NCBI GenBank assembly: GCA_017543805.1
Contig: JAFYFK010000092.1
Location: 1 to 9,424, forward strand
Origin: Bacillota bacterium
GTDB lineage: Bacteria > Bacillota > Clostridia > Peptostreptococcales > Anaerovoracaceae
Direction of reading: 5' to 3'
DNA: 9,424 bases
Shown: one piece after another, positions 1 to 6,366 of the stretch
How positions within the stretch are numbered: the first letter of the stretch is position 1
Layout: every line of letters begins with the position of its first letter
Translations under genes and position numbers: made by a program
The notes under the pieces: generated by a model
What the model was told of the DNA's origin: nothing
Database searches by the model: none
What the model saw: only the letters and a program-made list of their open reading frames with translations

Positions 1-9
1 AATGAGTAA

Positions 10-501
10 TCAATAGTCCGCAGAATAACCAGGGTATAGACTTAAATGAATCCACGGATTTGTGACACCTTCCATTTTTTCTAACTCATATGCTCCTGAT
101 AGCGAAGCAGATGTTCCATAAACATTGCTTATCCACAATACTCCAGAATCGCTCGGGTAAGACGAACTCCCTTTGAACTCATTATACAAACCATTGTAAA
201 CAGTACTCGTATTAGATGTTTGTGCATCAATTGCGCGACCTCGCATATGTAAACTACGTGCACTGCCTGTATTATTATAATTACATTGCCAATTTCTAAA
301 TCCACTTGTAACAGTAATAGATCCGTCATTGTTATAGTAGTGTCTTATATTTTCTTCCACCTGCAAGGAGTCGATTGCAATCTTAAGTTGCAGTGTATAT
401 ATACCAGCATTGACATGATCCCACAATTCATCCACGATAAAATGCGGAGCAATTTGCTGTGTCCCAATCGAAGTGTAATTCCAATTGTTAAGCCATGAAC
501 C
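10..501 (-). pseudogene. 3' part of split gene: M15-type zinc peptidase domain
   Basis: This is the C-terminal half of a secreted protein whose reading frame is cut by a TGA at 504-502. It stays open in the same frame for 22 codons after that stop, then reaches a possible GTG restart at 435. Counted from the likely ATG at 1122, the M15 signature SLHMRGRAID supplies ligands H292 and D299, with ITVTSGFR just before it and a third candidate ligand H359 in NPWIHLSL. The family cleaves D-Ala-containing or other peptidoglycan cross-link peptides outside the membrane. The acidic residue often found three positions before the last histidine is not evident (a proline is there), so activity is doubtful even if translated. 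No Shine-Dalgarno precedes the GTG at 435, and without the upstream signal peptide the product would stay in the cytoplasm. I read it as the dead 3' end of a nonsense-mutated gene; readthrough or a sequencing error are alternatives. It ends in TGA nine bases from the window edge. Confidence 0.7.
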
Positions 502-1122
502 TCAGACAATGTAATGATTTGGATCATAATAGGCAGAAGAACCAGTCCCATTAACCCTGAAATTAAAAACGGTAGGAGATATTTCATTTGTCCCAAAGTT
601 CACAAACAATGAACCACATTGAAGAACTGCGTCTTTTAGTCTAACATACGGAACACCATTAATAGACCTTGCTGACGCAACTCCTTCCGTATTACCACTC
701 ACAGAAAAAGTATATGTGTTTATGCCAGAATTGCTCTCTGATAAATTGGGGTTGTTGATATAATAATACAAACTACTGCTATAAGATGCATTACTTGTTG
801 AAAAAATAATCGTCTGACCATTAATTACAACATAATAATTCCCACTTTGGATAAATGTAGATGCTCCTAAATACGCTAAATCTGACAGCTTTATCATTGA
901 ATATAGGCTATTTACTCGCTTACCCGCCAGACTTTTTGTATTATTTGTTATTGGGCCTGTTGTACCTGCTGTATTACTAATATTTGATATCGTAATACTA
1001 ATATCTGAATAATTGATGGCTTTTATAGAGTCTTCAACAGGAGAAACAGCAAAAGCTGAAATACCCATTGAAAAGAATATGGTAACCACCAATAATAAGA
1101 TGGTTATGCTTCGCAATTTCAT
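502..1122 (-). CDS. Secreted stalk-domain protein, 5' part of split M15 peptidase gene
   Basis: This open frame encodes 206 residues from an ATG at 1122. A further in-frame ATG at 1137 exists, but its following codons contain the GGAG that serves as a ribosome binding site nine bases before 1122, so 1122 is preferred. Residues 1-25 form a signal peptide (KLR, hydrophobic core, AFA cleavage). The remainder is rich in Ser, Asn and Tyr and contains two segments (about 74-110 and 152-185) with the pattern of copper amine oxidase N-terminal-like stalk domains, for example the KLSDLAYLG and PYVRLKDAV stretches. Such domains often join a secreted enzyme to the cell surface in Bacillota. The frame stops at TGA (504-502) after NHYIV, but coding sense continues in frame into an M15 peptidase domain, so the intact protein would be about 370 residues. 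The product now is probably a truncated, non-enzymatic secreted fragment. The region is much more AT-rich than the right side of the window. Confidence 0.65.
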   Translation of the reverse strand: MKLRSITILLLVVTIFFSMGISAFAVSPVEDSIKAINYSDISITISNISNTAGTTGPITNNTKSLAGKRVNSLYSMIKLSDLAYLGASTFIQSGNYYVVINGQTIIFSTSNASYSSSLYYYINNPNLSESNSGINTYTFSVSGNTEGVASARSINGVPYVRLKDAVLQCGSLFVNFGTNEISPTVFNFRVNGTGSSAYYDPNHYIV

Positions 1123-1185
1123 TGTATCTTTCTCCATATTCTGCTACACTTGTAGCGATTGGTGGTTTATTCCACCTTCAAGATG

Positions 1186-1229
1186 GTCCGACGGTGTTCA
1201 AACTGCGATTCTCCACTGTCGGACTTTTT
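1186..1229 (+). terminator. Terminator-like hairpin facing the plus direction
   Basis: The arms GTCCGACGGTG (1186-1196) and CACTGTCGGAC (1214-1224) pair over 11 positions with one G-U wobble and a 17-base loop. TTTTT follows at 1225-1229 on the plus strand. This has the form of a rho-independent terminator for plus-strand transcription, yet the genes on both sides are on the minus strand. Read on the minus strand the T-run becomes an A-run before the stem, so it would not terminate there. It may end an unseen plus-strand RNA, or act as a structured element in the leader of the 1122 gene. Confidence 0.45.
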
Positions 1230-1251
1230 AATGATTCATGGGTTTAGCGCG

Positions 1252-1602
1252 CTATGGGCAATTCTTGATTACATCCGTAAATGAAACCGGCGATCCGTTC
1301 ACGGTTCCTTCTACATGAAGAGTGTAGGTCTGTCCAGGCGTACAATCAAGTACATGCCCTGAAACGGAAGCACTTCCGGCACCGGAATCACTCCACGTAG
1401 TGATCAGCAGACTTCCGCGATAGAGTTTGGCAGTGATACTGCAGGACGAGCCTGTCTCAGATACATAAGCATCAATATAGGCGGTCTTTCCAGAGAAATA
1501 CAAGTTCGAGTATTGATTGACCTCATCCATTGCCGCAAAAACGCTGGTCAATGACGAAAGAACCACTAACAGAGCCAATACGACCACAATACATCTACGC
1601 AT
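1252..1602 (-). CDS. Small secreted beta-rich protein of unknown function
   Basis: The ATG at 1602 is chosen because AAAGGAGGG lies seven bases upstream; the longer open frame to 1656 adds 18 residues through that site and is rejected. The product is 116 residues. MRRC starts a signal peptide with a long Val/Leu core and a likely cut near SVFA, residue 23. The mature part (about 93 residues) alternates small, polar and hydrophobic residues as in a beta-sandwich: SGKTAYIDAYV, SITAKLYRGS, LLITTWSDSG, QTYTLHVEGTV. It holds three cysteines (54, 87, 115), so one disulfide is possible. The layout (a strand pair, then TW, then GQTYTL) resembles small secreted proteins such as those grouped in DUF6147 in Bacillota, but this is a pattern impression only. 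It lies between the DUF4367 gene and the split M15 gene on the same strand, so it may belong to the same envelope-related set. No enzymatic motif is seen. Confidence 0.7.
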   Translation of the reverse strand: MRRCIVVVLALLVVLSSLTSVFAAMDEVNQYSNLYFSGKTAYIDAYVSETGSSCSITAKLYRGSLLITTWSDSGAGSASVSGHVLDCTPGQTYTLHVEGTVNGSPVSFTDVIKNCP

Positions 1603-1609
1603 TCTTTTT

Positions 1610-1618
1610 CCCTCCTTT
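1610..1618 (-). promoter_or_regulatory. Strong ribosome binding site fixing the 1602 start
   Basis: On the minus strand this reads AAAGGAGGG, seven bases before the ATG at 1602. It is close to a full anti-16S match and decides the start of the small secreted protein. Confidence 0.8.
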
Positions 1619-1668
1619 CCTGATAACATCAAATTACTGCAACTGACGATATCCACAGATGGAGGATT

Positions 1669-1702
1669 GGGGTATTTTTACATTAATGACAATACCCCCC
1701 CC
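1669..1702. other. Intergenic hairpin with G8/C8 tract
   Basis: GGGGTATT (1669-1676) and AATACCCC (1691-1698) form an 8-bp perfect stem around a 14-base AT-rich loop. The right arm runs on as eight consecutive C (1695-1702, G8 on the transcribed minus strand). It lies between the DUF4367 stop and the 1602 gene. No U-run follows on either strand, so it is not a standard terminator; it may protect or attenuate the transcript. The homopolymer could slip, but it is not inside a coding frame. Confidence 0.4.
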
Positions 1703-1715
1703 ATGAATAGATCAA

Positions 1716-2390
1716 TTATTTATAAATTGATTCGGCCAATTCTATCAAGGCTTCTTCACTTAATGTCGTGTCGATAGTTATACATACATTCAGCGTTTTA
1801 TCTATCCAAATAATATTGCACTGACTGGATCTGTCGTTATGAGGGTAAAGATCGGCATCCATCCCGTTGATCTTAATATGCTGCATACCGTCAAGATAGG
1901 AAAAACCCTGAAATCCAGTTGAATTCAATGAGTGATAGCTAAAGAATATCTCATCCCCCGTCTGATCATTCACATAACGACGGTGTATACCTGCGGGGCT
2001 TCCGCCTTCTTTTATCAGTTCATAGCCATCCGGGAGGTCAATGCTAAGTTCCGGAAGCTCGATCTCAGCTGTCTGATCGTCGCGTTCATCCCAAAACTCA
2101 TAAGAAACTTCATCATTGCCGATCTTGCGCAGTTGTTCGAGGACCTTCTGACGGGTGTTCGCGCTAGCGGCAAAGGTCATGAGCAGCACCTCCAGCAGTG
2201 CCGCAAGTGGAACGATGATATACCTGCGAGGGATACGCGTGCTGCGCGTTTCCGACGGAACGAAAGTACGATCCTTCATTGCGGCGACGAACGGCTCACG
2301 GAACCCCTCGAGCAGCGATTCAGCGCGGGCTGCGGCATAAATGTTTAGCGCTTCAGTGAATTCAGTTTTCCTGAACATCTTTCTAGACAT
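1716..2390 (-). CDS. Single-pass membrane DUF4367 protein, probable anti-sigma factor
   Basis: The protein has 224 residues. The first 56 are charged and presumably cytoplasmic, one membrane segment spans about 57-79 (YIIVPLAALLEVLLMTF), and the rest is extracytoplasmic. The C-terminal part from about residue 105 matches the DUF4367 pattern: LPDGYELIKEG, a QHIKINGMDADLY stretch, an IIWIDKTLNVCITI strand and a closing helix EALIELAESIYK. In Clostridia such proteins are commonly encoded right after ECF-like sigma factors and are thought to act as anti-sigma factors or sensors; that role is inferred from family and position. The gene starts inside the sigma gene: its ATG at 2390 overlaps the sigma stop by 8 bases, which implies translational coupling and fixed stoichiometry. 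No zinc-binding HxxxCxxC anti-sigma motif is present, so any sigma binding must use another N-terminal fold. Confidence 0.75.
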   Translation of the reverse strand: MSRKMFRKTEFTEALNIYAAARAESLLEGFREPFVAAMKDRTFVPSETRSTRIPRRYIIVPLAALLEVLLMTFAASANTRQKVLEQLRKIGNDEVSYEFWDERDDQTAEIELPELSIDLPDGYELIKEGGSPAGIHRRYVNDQTGDEIFFSYHSLNSTGFQGFSYLDGMQHIKINGMDADLYPHNDRSSQCNIIWIDKTLNVCITIDTTLSEEALIELAESIYK

Positions 2391-2901
2391 CTATTCCGTC
2401 CTCCGCTAAAAGCTGCGCAAGCCGGGTTTTCGCACGCTCGATGCGCTTATACATGGCCAGTTTATTGCATTTATACACCTTCGCCAATTCTGAGGCTGTG
2501 TAGCCGAATTTGTAACGAAGCAAAAGGAGCTCACGGTCTGCGTCATCCATTGAGTCTATAGTAAGAGCTATGCTTTCTGCCAGACTGCGGTCTGTTGAAT
2601 TTCCGAGGTATTCCGAGACATTTTCCAGCGGTTCGTGATCGCTGCGTATTCGTTCCCTGTAAACATCAATCGCCCGTCTGCGTGCGATGGTGCAGAGCAG
2701 ATTCTTTCTATCAGTTTCGGTCAGCGGAACAAACCTGTCTATCACGAGAGCCGCTTCGCTCCAGACACGGGAATCAGCCTCCTCGACGTCGGAGATGTTG
2801 TCAAGATAGCGTTTTATGACATAAGAAACTAAGGGTCGATAACTCTGCATCAATCCGTGAAGGATCTTATCCTGCTCTTCTGTATGGTGAAATAGCGCCA
2901 T
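2383..2901 (-). CDS. ECF-like RNA polymerase sigma factor
   Basis: The protein is 172 residues from the ATG at 2901. The region-2-like part covers roughly the first 90 residues (YRPLVSYVIKRYL, EEADSRVWSEA, LLCTIARRRAIDVYRER). The region-4-like part follows: DADRELLLLRYKFGYTASEL, then a helix-turn-helix ending LAMYKRIERAKTRLAQLL. Together these fit a two-domain sigma-70 family alternative sigma. The frame can be extended to a GTG at 2973 (196 residues), but those codons are AT-rich with rare CGA, ATA and TTA, no ribosome binding site precedes either start, and the family usually begins near the 2901 residue; the start is therefore uncertain. The overlapping downstream DUF4367 gene is its likely regulator. 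Its targets cannot be read from sequence, though the secreted proteins downstream are natural candidates. Confidence 0.8.
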   Translation of the reverse strand: MALFHHTEEQDKILHGLMQSYRPLVSYVIKRYLDNISDVEEADSRVWSEAALVIDRFVPLTETDRKNLLCTIARRRAIDVYRERIRSDHEPLENVSEYLGNSTDRSLAESIALTIDSMDDADRELLLLRYKFGYTASELAKVYKCNKLAMYKRIERAKTRLAQLLAEDGIDV

Positions 2902-2994
2902 CCTGTAGTATGTATTATGAAAGAATTTGCTCTTTCGTAATATATATCGTAACACATCGTCTATATTAGACACGAATAGTCATTTTGCATGCGC

Positions 2995-3789
2995 TCAGAT
3001 CAGCAGTTTGTTTCTTATCTCTGACTCGATGACGCGGATGTCGACGGTGCCGTCGTCGCTGTCATAGGTCACGATGAGATTGTCCCATGGTACGATACCT
3101 GCGCCCGCGTAAAGCTGGGCCTTGCGCTGCTGCCAGTTTACATAGCGTTCGCTGTTGGTCATGCCCTCGTGTTCCCAGTAGAACAGCTTCCCGTCAGCCC
3201 GCCTGATCGTGAAGTCCGGAGCGATATCGACGTTCTGGAAATGCATGACTTCCTCGTAGCGGAACGGGAGCCCGTATTCGTACAGCTTTTCCGCAATCAG
3301 AAGTTCCGATTTGCTGCGGACTCTGAGCCCCCTGCTCGTCATTTGCCGCTTCTCTTCCGCGCGGTATTGCAGCTGTTCGTACGGCGCAGAGGCCCAATCA
3401 TCCGCTGCGCTGTCTGAAAGCGCAAGGTGAAGCAGCTCATCCGTGACCGCAGACATACGCTGCTTCAGTGCATGGACGCTTACGTCGATGCTGAAGTGCT
3501 GCGCTTTCTCCGAGGCCTGCGTCAGCAGCTTGTAATTGACCAGAAGCGCGTCAAGCTCTGCCTTTAGCAGGTCTCGACGTATCAGCGCGGCTGCATGTTC
3601 GGGCTCGCCGGTAAGACAGTGACGGTGCCGGCGGCCGTCGATATATTTTTCTACCAGCAGCACGTCTTTTCCGTTCTGCCGTTCCTGGGCAAGCCGTCCT
3701 TCCGGCGCCGGATAAAGCGCCTCTTCGACAATTTCCACTCGATTTTTGATCTTCGTCACTAAAGGCTTGAGTTCAGCGTAGATATCCAT
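2995..3789 (-). CDS. Predicted PD-(D/E)XK-fold protein of unknown function
   Basis: The protein has 264 residues. The ATG at 3789 follows AAGGAGGG by seven bases, so the start is firm. The N-terminal half (1-150) is charged and helical, probably coiled-coil or substrate-binding, with a basic IDGRRHRH patch at 50-57. The C-terminal half shows a restriction-endonuclease-like order of motifs: RVRSKSELLIAEKLYEYG with E162, then PDFTI with D192, then FYWEHEGM with E206, then QQRKAQLY with K223. In this family the usual E-x-K is replaced by E-H, and similar RSKSE...PDFTI...WEH proteins are common uncharacterised genes in Clostridia and their phages. Nuclease activity is an inference from motif order only. 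The gene lies 93 bases upstream of the sigma start and may share its transcript. A link to stress response or to mobile DNA is possible, but neither is shown. Confidence 0.6.
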   Translation of the reverse strand: MDIYAELKPLVTKIKNRVEIVEEALYPAPEGRLAQERQNGKDVLLVEKYIDGRRHRHCLTGEPEHAAALIRRDLLKAELDALLVNYKLLTQASEKAQHFSIDVSVHALKQRMSAVTDELLHLALSDSAADDWASAPYEQLQYRAEEKRQMTSRGLRVRSKSELLIAEKLYEYGLPFRYEEVMHFQNVDIAPDFTIRRADGKLFYWEHEGMTNSERYVNWQQRKAQLYAGAGIVPWDNLIVTYDSDDGTVDIRVIESEIRNKLLI

Positions 3790-3870
3790 CGATTTTCCCT
3801 CCTTTTTTGGTGTGATGTGACAGGTTCAGGCTGTTTTCGCCTTTCTGTCGATGTTTTCCCAATAATTAAT

Positions 3871-3897
3871 GACGAAGCAGAGGCCTGAATTATTTCA
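3871..3897 (-). promoter_or_regulatory. Possible ECF-type promoter
   Basis: On the minus strand TGAAAT (3897-3892) is separated by 17 bases from CGTC (3874-3871). This resembles the TGAAAC...CGT pattern of Bacillus ECF sigma promoters. It would drive the nuclease-like gene and the sigma/DUF4367 pair, which would fit autoregulation. An A-rich tract (complement of 3909-3925) lies just upstream. One match of this kind can occur by chance. Confidence 0.2.
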
Positions 3898-3973
3898 CCG
3901 TCAACAAAGTTTTTTTTGTTTTTTTAGACGGGGAAGCTTGACTTTGAAATCGATGCGGCCGAAGCCTTTTCAC

Positions 3974-4002
3974 TTTACTTTTGCGGCGCCGGAACGCATA
4001 AT
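3974..4002 (+). promoter_or_regulatory. Probable housekeeping promoter of the HAD gene
   Basis: TTTACT (3974-3979) and CATAAT (3997-4002) are 17 bases apart and match the sigma-A consensus at four and five of six positions. CATAAT is followed by six bases and then the ATG at 4009, so transcription should begin at or next to the start codon, giving a leaderless or nearly leaderless mRNA. The AGGGG between them is too close to the ATG for normal ribosome binding. Confidence 0.45.
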
Positions 4003-4008
4003 AGGGGC

Positions 4009-4626
4009 ATGATCAGAAACGTTTTATTCGATATGGGCGGGGTGCTGCTGCACTTTGACCCGAAAGTGTTTATAGCCAGGCTGGGCCTCGCGGACCCGGC
4101 GGACGGGCTGCTGCTCGAGCGCGAGATATTCCGCAGCGTGGAATGGGTACAGCTCGACCGCGGAGAGATAAGCGACGAAGAGGCACTGGCGTGCATGCTT
4201 GCGCGTATCCCGGAGCGGCTGCACGGCGCTGCCGTGACGCTGTTCGAGAACTGGGACGAGCCGAGGCTCGCGGTGGAAGAAAACTGCGAGCTGGTGAGGG
4301 ATCTCAACGCCGCGGGTTACGGCGTCTATCTGCTGACCAACGCTTCGCTGCAGCATCACAAGTACTGGCCTAAGCTGCCGGTATCGCAGGTCTTCGGAGA
4401 CCGCGTGTTTTTATCGGCGGAGCATCATGTGATCAAGCCGGATCCCGCGTTCTTTGAGCAGGCGCTGGCGATGTTCGGGCTCGAAGCAGACGAGTGCGTC
4501 TTCATCGACGACGTTCCCCTGAACGTCGAAGCGGCAGTTCGCTGCGGCATACGCGGCATAGTCTATCACGGCGACCCGGGGCTGCTGCGCAGGCAGCTGA
4601 GGGAGCTGGGGCTGAAGATCAACTGA
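4009..4626 (+). CDS. HAD-superfamily hydrolase (subfamily IA-like phosphatase)
   Basis: The protein has 205 residues, full length for a soluble cytoplasmic HAD-IA enzyme with an alpha-helical cap. Motif I is VLFDMGGVL with nucleophile D8; motif II is LLTNAS (T110, N111); motif III is K143 in IKPDPAFF; motif IV is FIDDVPLNVEAA (D167, D168). The second acid of the usual DxD is a glycine (D-M-G), as in YihX-like sugar-1-phosphatases and the epoxide-hydrolase-like branch, so the exact reaction is uncertain; a small phosphorylated metabolite is the likely substrate. The start matches the normal family start (MIRNVLFDMGG). It is the only plus-strand gene here, divergent from the nuclease-like gene and convergent with malQ. 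Proximity to malQ hints at sugar phosphate metabolism, but they are not co-transcribed. Confidence 0.85.
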   Translation: MIRNVLFDMGGVLLHFDPKVFIARLGLADPADGLLLEREIFRSVEWVQLDRGEISDEEALACMLARIPERLHGAAVTLFENWDEPRLAVEENCELVRDLNAAGYGVYLLTNASLQHHKYWPKLPVSQVFGDRVFLSAEHHVIKPDPAFFEQALAMFGLEADECVFIDDVPLNVEAAVRCGIRGIVYHGDPGLLRRQLRELGLKIN

Positions 4627-4703
4627 CGCGCGGATCCGTGGAGCGCAGCATAAAAAGCTGAAGGAATAGCGGAACTGTCAAAAACGCATACGAAGACATA
4701 ATA

Positions 4704-4730
4704 AAAAGAGAGGCTCGCGGCCTCTCTTTT
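4704..4730. terminator. Bidirectional rho-independent terminator
   Basis: AAAAGAGAGGC (4704-4714) and GCCTCTCTTTT (4720-4730) pair perfectly over 11 bases around TCGCG. The T-run at 4727-4730 serves plus-strand transcripts, and the A-run at 4703-4707 becomes a T-run for minus-strand transcripts. It sits between the convergent HAD gene and malQ, so it probably ends both. Confidence 0.85.
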
Positions 4731-4740
4731 GTTGTGCGGT

Positions 4741-6330
4741 CTATTTCTCTTCGGCTTTCTTGAACGGATAATCCGGCCAGTAGAGGTCGTCTTCGCTGAC
4801 GCCCGGCGGATATGCGCCGCTCGCGTCGGTCTGCGGCAGCTCAAGCTCCGCGCGGCCGTAGAGCTTGGTCATGCGCGCGATGCGCTGCGCGAGCTGAGGC
4901 GTGATCTGCCCCTGCTGCAGCCTCCAGCGCCACCAGCCGAGGGTCCCCGGAACGTTGAGCTTGGCCTCCGCGCCGAGGCAGAGCCAGTCTGAGAGCGGAG
5001 ATACGAAAAGCTTCGCTGGCCCGGACATTCCGGCGCGCAGCAGAGCGTCAGCGAGCTCTTCGGGCTTCGCGTCCGCTGGCAGCCCGAGGTATTCCTTCAC
5101 GAGGCGGAGGTTCGACTCCGGGGCTTCGTCAAGCCATTCCATCAGGGTCGCGTTATCGTGGGTCCCCGTGTAGCAGACGCAGTTTTCTATCTGGTTGTGC
5201 GGCAGATAATCGCCGGGCTTCTTGTTGTCGAAGGCGAACTGCAGCACCCTCATGCCAGGGAAGCCGGAGCCCTTGAGCATGGCCTCAACCTCGGGAGTCG
5301 CGAAACCGAGGTCCTCGGCGATGAATTCCACGTTCCTGAACCAGCCCTTGAGTCGGTCGATCAGGTCGAGCCCCGGTCCCTTGACCCAGTGGCCGTTGCG
5401 TGCGGTGGTCTCGCCGAAGGGCACGGCCCAGTAGCTCTCGAAGCCCCTGAAGTGGTCGATGCGGATCACATCGTAGAGCTTTGATGCGCCGTCGATGCGG
5501 CGTATCCACCAGCCGTAGCCGTCCCAGCGCATGAAATCGTAGTTGTAGAGCGGGTTGCCCCAGAGCTGCCCGTCCTCGTTGAAATAATCGGGCGGGACCC
5601 CCGAGACTTCCTTGGGCTTGAGGTCGTCTCCGAGCTGGAAGTTCACCGTCTCAGCCCAGACGTCCGCGGAGTCGAGGGCGACGTAAATGGGAAGGTCGCC
5701 TATGATCTTTACGCCGTGAGCGTGCGCGTAATCGCGCAGGGCGTTCCACTGCTTAAAGAACAGGAACTGAATGTAGCTGTAGAGGCGCACGTCGTCCGCG
5801 AGCTCGCGGCGGGCGCGCTCGAGCGATTCCCGGTTCCTGCGGCGCAGGCCTTCATCGGGCCAGTCGACCCAGCTTATCATGCCGAAGCTCTTTTTTATCG
5901 CCATGAAGAGCGAGTATTCAGAGAGCCATGGGTTCTGTGCGGCAAAAGCCTCGAAGGCCTCCCGGTCGCGCTCAAAGCCGCGCTCCGTCGCCTTTGCGAG
6001 GAGCCTGAAGCGGTTTTCGTATATGGCGCCGTAATCGACGTACTGAGGGTCATCTCCCCAGTTGACAGCGTCCACCTCTTCCCGGGTGAGCAGGCCGTCC
6101 GCTATAAGCTCGTCGAGATCGATGAAGTACGGGTTTCCCGCGAACGACGAGGGGCACTGATAGGGCGAGTCGCCGTAGCTCGTGTGGCCGACCGGCAGCA
6201 TCTGCCACCAGCCTTGCCCCGCGGCTTCGAGAAAGTCTACGAAATTGCGGGCTTCCTGCCCGAGCGTTCCTATGCCGTAGGGCGAAGGAAGCGATGATAC
6301 CGGCATGAGTATGCCGCTGCTGCGTTTCAT
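4741..6330 (-). CDS. malQ: 4-alpha-glucanotransferase (amylomaltase, GH77)
   Basis: This enzyme (EC 2.4.1.25) moves 4-alpha-linked glucan segments between malto-oligosaccharides in cytoplasmic maltodextrin or glycogen metabolism. The protein is 529 residues, the usual length for the short bacterial amylomaltase type. It begins RSSGILMPVSSLPSPYGIGT, a hallmark N-terminus. The catalytic set is complete: nucleophile D292 in VIRIDHFRGF, acid/base E339 in FIAEDLG, and D392 in YTGTHDN. Conserved loops GDLPIYVALDSADVW (211-225) and QLWGNPLYNYD are present. The ATG at 6330 is preceded by AAGGAG nine bases upstream. It lies 36 bases after the 114-residue membrane protein gene and is probably the last gene of the transporter operon, ending at the bidirectional terminator. 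No other glycogen or maltose gene is in the window. Confidence 0.97.
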   Translation of the reverse strand: MKRSSGILMPVSSLPSPYGIGTLGQEARNFVDFLEAAGQGWWQMLPVGHTSYGDSPYQCPSSFAGNPYFIDLDELIADGLLTREEVDAVNWGDDPQYVDYGAIYENRFRLLAKATERGFERDREAFEAFAAQNPWLSEYSLFMAIKKSFGMISWVDWPDEGLRRRNRESLERARRELADDVRLYSYIQFLFFKQWNALRDYAHAHGVKIIGDLPIYVALDSADVWAETVNFQLGDDLKPKEVSGVPPDYFNEDGQLWGNPLYNYDFMRWDGYGWWIRRIDGASKLYDVIRIDHFRGFESYWAVPFGETTARNGHWVKGPGLDLIDRLKGWFRNVEFIAEDLGFATPEVEAMLKGSGFPGMRVLQFAFDNKKPGDYLPHNQIENCVCYTGTHDNATLMEWLDEAPESNLRLVKEYLGLPADAKPEELADALLRAGMSGPAKLFVSPLSDWLCLGAEAKLNVPGTLGWWRWRLQQGQITPQLAQRIARMTKLYGRAELELPQTDASGAYPPGVSEDDLYWPDYPFKKAEEK

Positions 6331-6366
6331 TTGATAAAACTCCTTGTTGTATTGGCCCCGGCGCCG

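Noticed and set aside
502..504. TGA read as selenocysteine or as Trp under an alternative genetic code
   Set aside because: Trp codons in the same frame are TGG, several neighbouring genes end in TGA, and no selenocysteine-type hairpin or catalytic context is seen after the stop.
345..596. 83-residue minus-strand open frame spanning the TGA
   Set aside because: It is in another frame, lacks domain sense compared with the M15 frame, and would need two frameshifts to bypass the stop.
1144..1176. Short hairpins CTAC/GTAG and GGTGG/CCACC before the 1122 gene
   Set aside because: Stems of four and five pairs are expected by chance and match no known riboswitch or leader.
2902..2973. N-terminal extension of the sigma factor to GTG at 2973
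   Set aside because: There is no ribosome binding site, the codons are AT-rich and rare, and the extension goes beyond the usual family start, although it cannot be fully excluded.
3902..3926. Long T-rich tract taken as a terminator
   Set aside because: The only preceding stem (TGACG/CGTCA) has five pairs and a 24-base loop. It lies in a divergent promoter region, where an A/T-rich upstream element is likelier.
5716..6297. 193-residue plus-strand open frame within malQ
   Set aside because: It is the complement of a GC-rich real gene with full GH77 motifs; no ribosome binding site or recognisable domain.
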